DNA of 64,000 nt from Portunus trituberculatus (GCF_017591435.1 NC_059295.1:34539798-34603797), one strand, 5' to 3'. Shown: positions 10,935-25,370, numbered from the stretch's first letter. Notes: generated by a model not told the origin, from the letters alone. Numbers and translations are program-made.

Positions 10935-11602
10935 TGGACCTTCGAACTTCAAACATAATTCTTTCTAGAAGGCTGTTCCATATCGAATTGTTCCAAGTCT
11001 GAAATTGTTTTCCCCCATAGGAAACAATGTAAATCATTTTAGTCCATTCCAAGAACCAATTTTTTTTCCTAAATAAATAAGAAATTAACTTACTGGGAAG
11101 TTATATTAGTATTATTTACCTTTTAGTGGTGAGCTTCATGGCGAGTCACTTAACCAGGTATTAAGAATATACTGAGTGGTGGCAGGTCTACCATTAGCAT
11201 AATCAGTTAGTCCTATGTAGATTCTTTGTTTCATGTCTGTTACACCTTGTCACTACAGAAGATACAAAATATTTTTGTTAGCTACAAGATCAGTGTACTT
11301 ATATGAAATATTACTCAATCATCTTACCTGGTTAAGTGACTGGTCAAATGAAAAACTGCTCAAATGCCTTGATCCCAGCTGGAAATAAGAGCAAGGCAAC
11401 AACTCAGAGTCAAAACAAAAGGGGAACTGATGTTTACCTCCCCCAACGGAGCTAGTGTCATCCCAATTCACTGGATTTGCTTGCCTTCGAATTGTTCCAA
11501 GTATGAAATTTGTTCCAACTCCAGAAGTAAAAATTATTGAAATTTTTGTTGTAAGTTAGCATTGTTCCAAGTCAGAGGTGTTCCAAGTCCGAGGGTACAC
11601 TG
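10932..11602. mobile_element. Tigger/pogo-like MITE
   Basis: The left end cagtggaccttcgaacttc pairs with the right end, whose reverse complement is cagtgtaccctcggacttgg. Internal repeats of gttccaagt(c/a)tgaaatt lie near both ends, as in many pogo/Tigger-type elements. A TA precedes the left end; the right flank reads tgta, so the expected TA duplication is imperfect. No transposase is visible in its 671 bp. Confidence 0.6.
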
Positions 11603-12347
<745 letters not shown>

Positions 12348-12365
12348 CATATATATATATATATA

Positions 12366-12440
<75 letters not shown>
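12348..12440. repeat. (TA)n microsatellite with one interruption
   Basis: TA units broken once by actgta near 12364. Confidence 0.96.
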
Positions 12441-15149
<2,709 letters not shown>

Positions 15150-15620
15150 GGTTTTGGAAGTGTAATGTGAAATACTTTACTACATCGGAGATCTACACAA
15201 GCTGGAATCCATCCATAGGAAGAGGGCTAAGAAAGAAGTTGGATTTGCTGACCTGCCATAATCAGAAAGACTGTCAAGACTAAAATTGTCCTTTATCATG
15301 GGTAGATTATGAGCTGATATGATTCAGGTGTGGAAGATTATGTGTGGTTCAACTCCTCATGAAAATGATTTGTTTCTGAGAGGTAATTTGGATAGAACAA
15401 GGGGTTACAGCCAGAGGACCACACATATCAGAGGTTGTTTCACTCACTATGTGTTATCAGCACTTAGAACTCTTTCCCTGTCCCAGTTACTTTGGCTCAA
15501 TCTATCCATTCTTTTAAACATTCACTTGAACATTTCCTTGGTCATCGTCTTTATGAGTTTTATTCATCATTCTGTTGGTGCTGCATCTGTAATGAATTAT
15601 AAAGATTCTGTCCTCATGTA
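15150..15620 (+). mobile_element. Decayed LINE 3' end
   Basis: With frame shifts the plus strand reads LESIHRKRAKKEVGFADLP, then ADMIQVWKIMCG, NDLFLRGNLDRTRGYSQRT and further residues. This resembles the C-terminal region of CR1/Rex1-like ORF2 (compare RRLRGDLIEVFKW at 46.3 kb). No reverse transcriptase core remains. Confidence 0.5.
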
Positions 15621-16365
15621 AATTCACACACACATCAATTCACCCACATACTCCATGTCATATCCACTGACTCTGGGGAATAAGAATGAATGTGGTGAAA
15701 TCATGCTTATTTGGCTGTGTGTTTATACCGATAATGATAAATAAATATTAAAATGGAAATATTTATTATGTTCATTTGCTGAATATGAATATAGAAATAA
15801 GACCTTTAAAACAAATAAAAATTTGAAACCTAAATACATATAAACTTAAAAATCTAAATAGGCTATGCACTGTAATAAAAGCGAAAAATTAATACATTTC
15901 CTGTATACTGCCCTAACTTCTGGCTAGTACAGTTGTAATGGGTTGGCCTGGCATTGCTAAGGTCGGCAGATCAAGTCTCCCTTGGGCTTATGAGTTTAAA
16001 CTGCTTACTTAGAGGTTATTGCTGTGATTGGAGTGCCACAGTGTGGTGTTAGGTTTACCTGGCTGATGTTCTGGAGAGCACCACATGTGGTGGATACCGC
16101 AACTAAAATCAACGAACTTGAACTTTATCTTTATCTGTCACACAGCAGGCCTTCTTGTCTTACCGACACAGGTATAAGGCAGTGAATATATTTACCTGAG
16201 CTCTCTCACATCTTGCCACAAACTGCTTGAGTTTTATGGCCATGACCAGTTATAAAAATATTGGTAAATGAACCACAAATTAAATATTTAAATACACTGC
16301 AAACAAGTAAGAGGTAAATCATTCATGAGTGCATGCGCATGTGCATGCATCCTTGTGCATGCACA
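15621..16365. other. Intergenic DNA, no gene recognised
   Basis: Mostly AT-rich. A GC-richer stretch at about 15930-16150 may be an old repeat but shows no clear ends. Confidence 0.5.
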
Positions 16366-16671
16366 CACCCGGTAGCTCAGTGGTTAGAGCGCTGGCTTCA
16401 CAAGCCAGAGGACTGGGGTTCAATTCCCCAGCCGGGTGGAGATATTTGGGTGTGTCTCCTTTCACGTGTAGCCCCTGTTCACCTAGCAGTGAGTAGGTAC
16501 GGGATGTAAATCGAAGAGTTGTGACCTTGTTGTCCCAGTGTGTGGTGTGTGCCTGGTCTCAGGCCTATCCGAAGATCGGAAATAATGAGCTCTGAGCTCG
16601 TTCCATAGGGTAACGTCTGGCTGTCTTGTCAGAGACTGCAGCAGATCAAACAGTGAAAAAGTGAAACAGTG

Positions 16672-16672
<1 letters not shown>
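16366..16672 (+). repeat. tRNA-derived SINE, copy 2
   Basis: Plus-strand copy of the family at 6538-6834. The head reads cccggtagctcagtggttag with anticodon loop ttcacaa and B box gggttcaattcccc. The central domain has ttcacctagcagtgagtagg. The tail ends gcagatcaaacagtgaaa and runs into a CA array. Confidence 0.92.

Positions 16673-16673
<1 letters not shown>

Positions 16674-16720
<47 letters not shown>
16674..16720. repeat. (CA)n microsatellite
   Basis: About 23 CA units joining the SINE tail to a LINE fragment. Confidence 0.97.
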
Positions 16721-16722
<2 letters not shown>

Positions 16723-16848
16723 ACTCTGGAACAGAGAAGGGAGAGAGGAGATCTGATACAAGTTTATAAATTGATGAATGGAATGGATCAAGTAGATAAT
16801 GAGAAACTGATCCTGAGAGAGGATTATGACATTCAAAGCACAAGAATT
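16721..16848 (+). mobile_element. CR1-like LINE fragment F
   Basis: It encodes LEQRRERGDLIQVYKLMNGM and VDNEKLILREDYD, near-identical to LINE D and LINE E C-terminal sequence. It stops abruptly at aagcacaaga, where the 28-bp minisatellite begins, so the LINE 3' end is missing. Confidence 0.88.
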
Positions 16849-17366
16849 CGATTGTAATCACTCGGTCGTGTTCATTCGATTGTAATCACTCGGTCGTGTT
16901 AATTCGATTGTAATCACTCGGACGTGTTCATTCGATTGTAATCACTCGGTCGTGTTAATTCGATTGTAATCACTCGGTCGTGTTAATTCGATTGTAATCA
17001 CTCGGTCGTGTTCATTCGATTGTAATCACTCGGTCGTGTTAATTCGATTGTAACCACTCGGTCGTGTTCATTCGATTGTAATCACTCGGTCGTGTTAATT
17101 CGATTGTAATCACTCGGTCGTGTTCATTCGATTGTGTTCACTCCGTCGTGTTCATTCGATTGTGTACACTCGGTCGTGTTAATTCGATTGTGTACACTCG
17201 GTCGTGTTCATTCGATTGTGTACACTCGGTCGTGTTCATTCGATTGTGTACACTCGGTCGTGATAATTCGATTGTGTACACTCGGTCGTGTTCATTCGAT
17301 TGTGTACACTCGGTCGTGATAATTCGATTGTGTACACTCGGTCGTGTTAATTCGATTGTAATCACT
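16849..17366. repeat. 28-bp minisatellite, about 18 units
   Basis: The unit is ttcgattgtaatcactcggt followed by cgtgttma, where m is a or c. The first ten or so units carry gtaatcactcgg. One transitional unit reads gtgttcactccg. Later units carry gtgtacactcgg. Each also alternates gttcatt and gttaatt (or gataatt). Long ORFs across it are repeat artefacts. Confidence 0.95.
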
Positions 17367-17640
17367 CATATCAATCACATTGTTCTTTCCACGTTTCGAT
17401 TGTCTCGGCGTGCTGTGTTTGTAAAACGTATCTGCTTTCGATTTCGTTCACTACGTTTCTAATTCTATTTCGTTCACTCCGCGTTTTTAATTCTATTTCG
17501 TTCACTCCGCTTTTTCTGTTGGACTCGTTCACTCCGCTGTTTCTTTAATTAAGCTTCTTGTTTTATATTCGCTTCGGACTTCGTTCACTCCGCGTATCCT
17601 TACAATTTTTTTAGTTTTGATCTTTTTAATTTATTTGCAT
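17367..17640. repeat. Degenerate repeats with cgttcactccgc motif
   Basis: The motif tcgttcactccgc recurs about five times between 17450 and 17600, spaced roughly 30-40 bp with variable T-rich filler. It resembles the gtgttcactccg unit of the adjacent minisatellite, so it may be an older, diverged part of the array. Confidence 0.6.
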
Positions 17641-17707
17641 TTTTTTTTGTAGTTTTTTTTTTTTATTTCTACTCTAAACATTTTTTCGTATTTTCTCATC
17701 TCATTTA

Positions 17708-17754
17708 TTTTTTTTTTTTTTTTTCTGATTTTGTTTTTTTGTTTTGATTTTATT
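17708..17754 (-). other. AATAAA signal followed by poly(A), minus strand
   Basis: On the minus strand AATAAA lies at 17754-17749, about 90 bp after the stop of the 17845-18828 ORF. A run of 17 A begins 25 nt further on, at 17724-17708. This spacing is what a polyadenylated transcript copied back into DNA would leave, although the wider area is also T/A-rich by composition. Confidence 0.45.
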
Positions 17755-17844
17755 ATTTTCAGTTTTTTTTTTTTTCATTTTCTTGATTTTATATTTTTTA
17801 GTTTGATGGAGGGTTGGGGGAGAGGCGCCGCCTTCCTTCTTGTC

Positions 17845-18828
17845 TCACTCCTCGGTGTTGGTGTCCTCCGTGCCGTACACATCCTCCTCGAGGGAGCTGC
17901 TCTCCTGATCTCCATCACCCAGCAGCTCCCACAGTTCTTCATCTATGAGGCTGAACTCGCCCTCCTCCTCTGCTTCACATGCACTGGCCCACGATGCCTC
18001 GGCACGGTCCAGGTCCTGCTCCATTTGGTCCATCTCAGCCTGAAGGGCTGCCAACTCTGTCTTGCCGGTCTTCTTCTCCTTCAGAAGCACCTGGCCTTCC
18101 TTCTTCATTACCGAGCACTCAGTTGCCATGATGTCCACATACGTGTCCATCACTGTCCGTGGCTTGACTGGCAGAGGCTCCCAGGCCCGCAGCAATGCCC
18201 AGAAAGGCAACACACAGTCCTCGCATTTGCAGCCGACACTGGTTCTAAAAACCGGGGGAGCCTTGTCCTCTGCTTCTCCTTGCCCTTCCACAGCCTCACT
18301 TTCTGCCTTTCCCTCCACCTCTTCCACGTCTTCTGCCTTGTCCTGGTGTTGGTCTCCCTGTGCTATGCTCAGCTGTAGCACATACCCTTTTGGCCCCTCC
18401 TCCCCCAGGCCCTCGATGAATTCCGCCACTGGTTCAGTGATCGTGGCCTTCCCATAACTGAGCGTCACCACCGTCTTCACCAGGGCGTCTCCGGACCTGG
18501 CGCTAGCCTTTTGCAGACTGGCCAGGTCAAAGTCTGCTGGCAGGGTGGTGTAAGCCAGCCGTTGGTGCCAGAGCTCGAGCCAGTCAAAGCGGAAGGTCGC
18601 AACCTTCTTGTAGGCGGGTCGTGGCAGACACCGCCACCATCGCCCGAGCTTCTGCACCGACACCTTCACCTTTTGAGGCTTGGTGTATCGGGCGTTGCTG
18701 GCCTCAACGATGCAAATAGCTCGCTTTTGCATTTCTTTTGACTTTGGGGTTTTGAACCACTCTGCTGAGTAAGGGTGCTGTGGTCGGTGGGCCAGCGTGG
18801 TATTTAACTTCATTTTTTGTCTTCGCAT
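17845..18828 (-). CDS. Unrecognised 327-codon single-exon ORF, possible retrocopy
   Basis: I do not recognise this protein. The ATG at 18828 is the first in frame after a TAA about 16 bp upstream. The N-terminal third is basic, with KMKLNTTLAHRPQHPYSAEW and KLGRWWRCLPRPAYKKVATF. A middle part contains LVKTVVTLSYGKATITEPVA. An acidic stretch of Glu/Asp/Ala follows, then a cysteine cluster VGCKCEDCVLPFW, a Lys/Glu-rich predicted coiled coil around KTELAALQAEMDQMEQDLDR, and an acidic C terminus. There is no signal peptide or membrane segment. GC content is clearly higher than in the neighbouring DNA, so part of the open length could reflect few stop codons; the opposite strand is also open for 215 codons. 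CCAAT motifs upstream and AATAAA plus poly(A) downstream suggest a gene or retrocopy. It could also be a captured viral or transposon gene; no function is proposed. Confidence 0.5.
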   Translation of the reverse strand: MRRQKMKLNTTLAHRPQHPYSAEWFKTPKSKEMQKRAICIVEASNARYTKPQKVKVSVQKLGRWWRCLPRPAYKKVATFRFDWLELWHQRLAYTTLPADFDLASLQKASARSGDALVKTVVTLSYGKATITEPVAEFIEGLGEEGPKGYVLQLSIAQGDQHQDKAEDVEEVEGKAESEAVEGQGEAEDKAPPVFRTSVGCKCEDCVLPFWALLRAWEPLPVKPRTVMDTYVDIMATECSVMKKEGQVLLKEKKTGKTELAALQAEMDQMEQDLDRAEASWASACEAEEEGEFSLIDEELWELLGDGDQESSSLEEDVYGTEDTNTEE

Positions 18829-18874
18829 CAGCTCCACCCTCAGTTAACTCCAAGCCTCTGGATGCCTGTCTCTG

Positions 18875-18913
18875 ATTGGGCGACTGCTTGCTGGGCCCCG
18901 CGTGTCTCATTGG
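18875..18913 (-). promoter_or_regulatory. Two CCAAT motifs upstream of the orphan ORF
   Basis: On the minus strand CCAAT occurs at 18913-18909 and 18879-18875, about 85 and 50 bp before the ATG at 18828, in a GC-rich stretch without a TATA box. This resembles a TATA-less promoter but is only motif evidence. Confidence 0.35.
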
Positions 18914-19067
18914 ACGCCCTACTGCTCCCGTCTCACATTATCACTACATGCTTCACACGCCTTTTATGCATGGCATGTTCACTACTACTATTGATGCTAT
19001 ATGCTACTCGTATTATTACTACTAACCTTATTCTTCTTTTCATGATTATTATCATGATTTCTATTAG

Positions 19068-19078
19068 TAATAGTAGTA

Positions 19079-19135
<57 letters not shown>

Positions 19136-19152
19136 AAGTAGTAGTAGTAGTA
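19068..19152. repeat. (GTA)n trinucleotide microsatellite
   Basis: About 24 TAG/GTA units with one imperfect unit (gaa). Translation gives poly-Val, which is not a protein feature. Confidence 0.95.
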
Positions 19153-19483
19153 CAATCATTACTAGTATTGTTATTTTGGACATATCATTAATGAAAGAAA
19201 ATTATAACAAACTGATGAATCATGAATACATTTTTTAACAGTTCATGAAAACATTCAGATTCTTCTTACCTCGCTCCCGACCGGCACTCACTCACACGTC
19301 ACAACCACTTCACGCAAAACATTCCGTCTCTGAAAGTCTTCTTTGCTCTTCTCAATTTTTTTTTCAAGGTCAAGCAAGACTACACTGTGAAACAATCTGT
19401 GCCATAATGTCATAATGATCTAGTTGTTTGTTTAGAGGATGTTTGTGAAAAACGATACTACGTACGGCCTGAAACGGATAGCA

Positions 19484-19871
19484 CAGTGGTTCTCAAACGT
19501 TTTCATGAGCGACCCTATTTGGAACATTTCATTCCTTCGCGACCCAGAGTAAGGTAAAGAGAAAGAAAATGTACAATGATTTATAGTTATATACACGAGC
19601 CTGCATGGGCCCACTGCCAGTCCAACATACGTGTTTGATACAGGAGTCATTCCTGTCAGAGACACCATTACGTGGTGCCCAGGAGGAGGGAGGTAGGGGG
19701 AAGATGAACATACATAACAAAAGTAATTTGTGGTTAAAGAATAATAATTCAATTTAGTAACTGAAATACACTGAGACACTGAAAGCATGTTAATGTTCCT
19801 GTGTCCCTGCGACCCATCAAAATTGATCTCGCGACCCAACTTTGGGTCGCGACCCAGTTTGAGAACCACTG
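19484..19871. mobile_element. hAT-type MITE
   Basis: The 388-bp element starts cagtggttctcaaacgtttt and ends gtttgagaaccactg. An exact 8-bp duplication ggatagca flanks it at 19476-19483 and 19872-19879. The subterminal cgcgaccc motifs resemble those in the MITE at 4766-5070. No transposase is present. Confidence 0.93.
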
Positions 19872-19879
19872 GGATAGCA

Positions 19880-20270
19880 GATTCAATGATTCGAGATGAA
19901 CAAAGTGCGACCTCCAGCTGTCCCACTCCTGCGTTACTGACCGGGGGAAAATCGTGGCTATTGAATAAAGAGGTCGCGGATGCACTTGGAAAGAAAGGAA
20001 AAATATCATCACAGACTCTTACAATCTTCTATGAAATTTACTTCACGAGAGATATAGTAAGTGCATCATGCGAGTATATTGTTTGTTTCCGCCAGTTATT
20101 GCAGCACAACCCTCATCCTATCTAAGATCATAGACTTATACTGCAAACATTCACTCAAGAAGAAAAAGAAAAAATGCCACCCACTCTCAGAAACTTGTTC
20201 ATTCTTTTATTCCTCGCATCACACTAACGGGTTTCTTTTTACGCGCCATATTAAACTCAGGCCATATCCC

Positions 20271-20314
<44 letters not shown>

Positions 20315-20681
20315 CTAATTTTAGTTATCCAATTATACTCTTTTATTAATTTGAAAACACTGAAATAGAGGTGAATGGATTGAATATAACATTTAAACAA
20401 CACTGATGCCATTGAAGCTACGATTACACACAAGAGGTGGTTCGTGGGAGAAAAAAAGAAGCAGAGAGATAGAGAGAAGAGTCGACAGATTGAAAGGAGA
20501 TAGACAAACAGACAGTGGTTGGTGGGAGACAGGTAGACAGGCAGACAGTAGTGGCTATTGGAGAAAGAGAGGTAGAAAAACAGACAGACAGATAGATGGA
20601 AGAAGGAAACAGAGACAAACAGAAGAGCTGTGGTTGGCGGGAGACAGAGAGGCATACGAAGGTGCGGCGAATCAGCGAGAG

Positions 20682-20735
<54 letters not shown>

Positions 20736-20995
20736 CAAGCAGGGAAAGAGATGGCTGAGAGGAAAAACAGCAGCGGTAGGGTATGCAAGAGAAGCAAGAG
20801 AACGCCTTAGGGGAGCGGTGAATTGTTTTATTACTTTCCAATTCTATTACTTTTACAATCATACCTCGTTCTTTTTTTCACTGCTTTGGTGGCTGAGAGT
20901 CCGTGTGCGTGTGTGTGTGTGTTCTTATGTGTTTATCTCGAAGCAATATACAGTATTTCACCGGGACTCTTGTTGTCGTGTGCCCATATGAGGAC
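19880..20995. other. Intergenic DNA rich in short tandem repeats
   Basis: No gene was recognised. It holds a (GT)n run at 20276-20311, a purine-rich block of GACA, GATA and GAGA runs at about 20450-20660, and a (GA)n run at 20676-20729 ending in a G run. Serine/leucine or arginine/glutamate ORFs here are artefacts. Confidence 0.7.
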
Positions 20996-21007
20996 GAAGT
21001 TGTGAAT

Positions 21008-21395
21008 GCGGGTGTGGATTGTGGATTTGTGAGTGTACGGGTGTGTATTGTGGATTTGTGAGTGTACGGGTGTGTATTGTGGATTTGTGAGTGTACGGGT
21101 GTGGATTGTGGATTTGTGAGTGTACGGGTGTGGATTGTGGATTTGTGAGTGTACGGGTGTGGATTGTGGATTTGTGAGCGTACGGATGTGGATTGTGGAT
21201 TTGTGAGTGTACGGGTGTGGATTGTGGATTTGTGAGTGTACGGGTGTGGATTGTGGATTTGTGAGTGAACGGGTGTGGATTGTGGATATGTGAGCGTACG
21301 GGTGTGGATTGTGGATTTGTGAGCGTACGGGTGTGGATTGTGGATTTGTGAGAGACGGTGTGGATTGTGGATTTGTGAGTGAGGTGTGGATTGTG
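21008..21395. repeat. 29-bp minisatellite, about 13 units
   Basis: The unit is gtgtggattgtggatttgtg followed by agtgtacgg. Units vary at a few positions (agcgtacgg, agtgaacgg) and shorten at the right end before a GA array. Confidence 0.95.
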
Positions 21396-21401
21396 GATTG
21401 T

Positions 21402-21552
<151 letters not shown>

Positions 21553-21595
21553 TGGAACAAGTTTAACTAAAAATTATGAAGGCAAAAGACTAAAA

Positions 21596-22251
21596 ATGAT
21601 GTATACGAACACAGACGGGGTTTTATCAAGTAAATTAGAATTAAGAGATTACATAAGGAAAGAAAATCCAGATATTGTATGCCTGGCTGAAACAAAACTA
21701 AATGAGGCAATCATAATAGATTTGGATAATAGGTATAATGTATGGAGAAGAGACAGAGTGGGTAAAGGAGGAGGAGGAGTCATGATAATGTTAAGGAAGG
21801 AGATAGTGATAAACCAAGTGGAATGTGGGAAGGAAAAGCAGAAGTATTGTATATTAAGATGCATATTAATAAAAAAGAGTTAACAATCATTGTAACATAT
21901 GTGCCACCAAAAACAAATTCATGGACCAATCAAGAATATAAAGACATGATAGATGACACAATAAGGAGTCTAATGAGAATCGTTAAAGAAAAGAGAAAAG
22001 TGATATTAGTAGGAGATTTCAACTGTAAAGAAGTGGACTGGGAAAATTATGAAAGTGGTATGGGGGAAGAAGCCTGGGAAGAAAGATTCTTGAACCTAAT
22101 GATAGACAATATGATGGACCAGAGAGTAAAGGAATGCACAAGATTCAGAGGAAACGAGAGAGAGATTGGACCTAGTTTTACAAGGGGTATACAAATGAAT
22201 GACGATATAAGATATAAGTGCCCATTGAGAAAGAATGACCATGCAATATAG
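21596..22251 (+). pseudogene. LINE D APE-type endonuclease, frameshifted
   Basis: Motifs in order: MMYTNTDGVLSSKLELRD, DIVCLAETKLNE (catalytic Glu), NVWRRDRVGKGGGGVMIMLR, ILVGDFNCKEVDWEN (the GDFN motif) and FTRGIQMNDDIRYKCPL. The terminal SDH motif of LINE B appears as KNDHAI here. In an intact element it nicks target DNA. Confidence 0.85.
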
Positions 22252-22849
22252 ATATAGAAGAAGGAAAGGAAGATAGAGACGATTCATACAAAGGAGACCG
22301 ATTAAATTACAAAAAAGCTGATATTGAGAATCTCAAGAACTATTTTAAAAACGTAGACTGGGAGGAGATGGAAAACTCAGAGATAATGCAAGACAAATAT
22401 AACTTATTTTTGGAAATATACAAAACAGGAGTCAGGGAATATGTCCCAAAATATAGACCAAAAGAAGAAGGAAAGAAAGATTGGTTTAATGCAAGGTGTG
22501 CTAGGGCAAAGGAGAAAAGAGATGGAGCATGGAAAAGGTGGAGGAGAAATAGGAATCCAACAAACAAGGAAAACTTCAAGGCAGCGAGAAATGAATATGT
22601 TAAGGTGAGGAAGGAAGAGGAAAAGAACTTGAAAAGATATTGTCGAAAAATGTAAGGAGCAACCAAAATTGTTCTATAGATTCATAAATGGAAAAATTAG
22701 GCAAAAAGAAACAATAGAAAGGTTAAAAGGAGAGAACGGGATGGTGGAAGACCCAAAAGTATGGCAGAACTATTAAATAAAAATTCCAGGAGGTCTTTAC
22801 TAAAGAATCCAAATTTGAGAGGCCACAGGGTAATAGAGAGACAATCTAT

Positions 22850-23796
22850 ATGAAAGAGATTAAAGTAACCAAGCTTGAAATAAAAGAGTTAATGAAGGAA
22901 CTGGATGAAGAGAAGGCAATGGGACCGGATGAAGTCTCAGGCAGAATACTGAAAGAATGTAGGGAAGAACTAGCAAGTCCTATATACAACATCATAAAAT
23001 GCTCAATAGAAAATGGAACAGTGCCAGTAGAATGGAAAAGAGCTGAGGTGGTTCCCATATATAAGAGCGGAAGGAAAGAAGAACCTTTAAATTACAGACC
23101 GGTATCACTAACTAGTGTAATATGCAAGATGTGTGAAAGAATAATAAAGAAACAATGGATCGAGTTCCTTGAAGACAACAAATTAATATCAAATAGCCAA
23201 TTTGGTTTTAGAAAAGGACGGTCTTGTGTAACTAATTTATTGAGTTTCTATTCTAGAATAGTTGATAGAGTACAAGAGAGAGAGGATGGGTTGACTGCAT
23301 CTATTTGGATTTAAAAAAGGCGTTTGACAAAGTGCCACACGCAAGATTACTGTGGAAGTTAGAGGAGAAGGGTGGCTTAAAAGGAAGCACATTGAGATGG
23401 ATAGAAAATTATTTGAGGGGGAGAGAAATAAGGACGGTAGTTAAAGATATGAAGTCCAAGTGGAGAGCAGTAGAAAGCGGAGTGCCACAGGGGTCAGTAT
23501 TGGCACCAGTACTTTTCCTCATTTATATTAACGACATGCCAGAAGGAGTGAACAGCTACATAAATTTGTTTGCGGATGATACGAAACTGTGCAGAGTTAT
23601 AAAGCAAAAGGAGGATTGTGAAATACTGCAAGAAGACCTAAATAAGATCTGGGAATGGAGTAAGAAGTGGGAAATGGAATTCAATGTGAACAAAAGCCAT
23701 GTCATGGAAATGGGAAAGAGTGAAAGACGACCTGTGGGAATCTATAAGATGGGAGATGGAGTAGAACTGGAGAAAGTCAAAAGGAAAAGGACTTAG
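22850..23796 (+). pseudogene. LINE D reverse transcriptase, frameshifted
   Basis: Motifs: EEKAMGPDEVSGRILKECRE, VPVEWKRAEVVPIYKSGRKE, LNYRPVSLTSVICK, NSQFGFRKGRSCVTNLLSFY, DLKKAFDKVPHARLLWKL, GVPQGSVLAPVLFLIYINDM, NLFADDTKLCRVIKQ (catalytic Asp pair) and NVNKSHVMEMGKSE. The core is split by one frameshift near 23300. This enzyme copies element RNA at the nicked target. Confidence 0.92.
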
Positions 23797-23798
23797 GA

Positions 23799-24400
23799 GT
23801 GACGATGGAAGAAAACAATCAACCAGTAAGCCATATTGATAGAATTTTTAGAGAAACATATAATTTGCTGAGGAATATTGGAGTAGCATTTCACTACATG
23901 GACAAAGAAATGATGAAGAAATTGATAAATACTATAATAAGACCCAGATTGGAATATGCAGGAGTAGTGTGGACCCCTCATAAAAAGAAACACATAAGGA
24001 AATTGGAGAGGCTACAAAAAATGGCTACAAGAATGGTCCCAGAACTTGAAGGGATGACATATGAGGAGAGACTAAAGGCTATGGATCTACCAACCTTGGA
24101 ACAAAGAAGGAGAGAGGAGACCTGATACAAGTCTATAAATTGATCAACGGAATGGACCAAGTGGATAATGAGAAACTGATCCTGAGAGAAGAATATGACA
24201 TCCGAAGCACAAGATCGCATAGTAAAAAGCTGAGAAAGGAAGATGTCTGAGAGATATTAAAAATATAGTTTCCCGCAGAGATGTATTGAGACGTGGAACA
24301 GTTTAGATGAAGAAGTAGTGTCTGCAACGAGTGTGCACACTTTTAAAGTAAGATTGGATAAGTGTAGATATGGAGACGGGGCCACACGAGCATAAAACCC
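23799..24400 (+). pseudogene. LINE D C-terminal ORF2 region, frameshifted
   Basis: It reads FRETYNLLRNIGVAFHYMDK, IIRPRLEYAGVVWTPHKKK, LERLQKMATRMVPELEGMTY, and after a frameshift LIQVYKLINGMDQVDNEKL and LDEEVVSATSVHTFKVRLDK. This post-RT region is typical of CR1-like elements; its function is not well defined. Confidence 0.88.
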
Positions 24401-24443
24401 AGGCCCTGTAAAACTACAACTAGGTAAATACAACTAGGTAAAT

Positions 24444-25026
24444 ACACATACACACACAAACACACACACACACACACACCAGCCCAGCTGGACACCCCCT
24501 TGGTTACTAACCAAGCCCTAAACCAAACCTAAATTGACCTAATTTCAACCTATATATGAAATGTAGTGAATCATTGGCAATGCTGCTCACTAATCTGGTG
24601 TAACACATACCCAACACACCTACTACCTCTATTTAGACTCCAAAAGAAAATTATAAGGATTATAACTAACAGTAACTTTTATTAACATACCCATCCTCTT
24701 TTTAAAAACACAAATATATTAAAAATATTTGACATAAATAAACTACAGATCAGCATATTTATGCTTAAGTTAATGCGCAGCAGCCATAATACAGTAATAC
24801 ATCCTCAACATGACTACCCTACACGCACACGAGACTATCTCCGTACACCAGCACACAACCTTACTATTTTCCAACACTCATTAGCTTTCACCGGTCCTAA
24901 AATATAGAATTCTATCCCCAGTAATATAAAAAACTCTAACTCTATATATTGTTTTAAAAAGCATTACACAATATTAAAATATGTCCATATATTTCAATAG
25001 CGTCACTCTATATTATAATTTATTGT
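24444..25026. other. Intergenic DNA after LINE D
   Basis: An imperfect CA-rich stretch (to about 24480) is followed by AT-rich DNA. No gene was recognised. Confidence 0.6.
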
Positions 25027-25046
25027 TGTGTGTGTGTGTGTGTGTA

Positions 25047-25328
25047 ATTCATCTCGGTCGCCTGCTGGTCACCCAGCCAGTCTTCCCCATTACAGAGCGA
25101 CCTCAGAGCTCATAGACCGATCTTCGGGTAGGATTGAGACCACAACACACTCCACACACCGGGAAAGCGAGGCCACAACCCCTCAAGTTACATCCCGTAC
25201 CTATTTACTGCTAGGTGAACAGGGTCCACACATTAAGAGGCTTGCCCATTTGCCTCGCTGCCCCGGGACTCGAACCTGGTCCTCTCGATTGTGAGTCGAG
25301 TGTGCTAACCACTACACTACGCGGTGTA
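25047..25328 (-). repeat. tRNA-derived SINE, second subfamily
   Basis: The minus-strand head reads gcgtagtgtagtggttagca, with anticodon loop ctcacaa (CAC, Val-like) and B box aggttcgagtccc. The body shares ttcacctagcagtaaatagg and tacgggatgtaa with the other SINE family, but the head differs. It is flanked on both sides by GT runs (25027-25046 and 25344-25370). Confidence 0.9.
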
Positions 25329-25339
25329 CCACTACACTA

Positions 25340-25370
<31 letters not shown>

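Larger units (their letters stand above)
21553..24443 (+). mobile_element. CR1-like LINE copy D, nearly full length
   Basis: The best-preserved LINE here, 2.9 kb. In order it has an APE-type endonuclease, linker, reverse transcriptase and C-terminal domain, then the 3' terminal repeat ctacaactaggtaaata plus caactaggtaaata at 24414-24443, followed by CA-rich sequence. Frameshifts occur near 21880, 22250, 22650, 22770, 23300, 23795 and 24120, so it is inactive. It lacks about 150 bp of 5' sequence present in LINE B. Confidence 0.93.

Noticed and set aside
15930..16150. Possible SINE with a gatcaagtctcc B-box-like motif
   Set aside because: No convincing A box, tail or second copy in the window.
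17138..17462. Cys/Ser/Val-rich ORFs on both strands
   Set aside because: They are read-through of the 28-bp minisatellite; 28 is not a multiple of 3 but no frame has stops. No protein-like features.
17731..18378. 215-codon plus-strand ORF opposite the orphan ORF
   Set aside because: It starts in T-rich simple sequence and looks like a shadow of the GC-rich minus-strand ORF. Either strand could in principle be the shadow, but flanking signals favour minus.
21008..21395. CRISPR-like regular repeats
   Set aside because: Units are directly tandem without unique spacers, in a eukaryotic genome.
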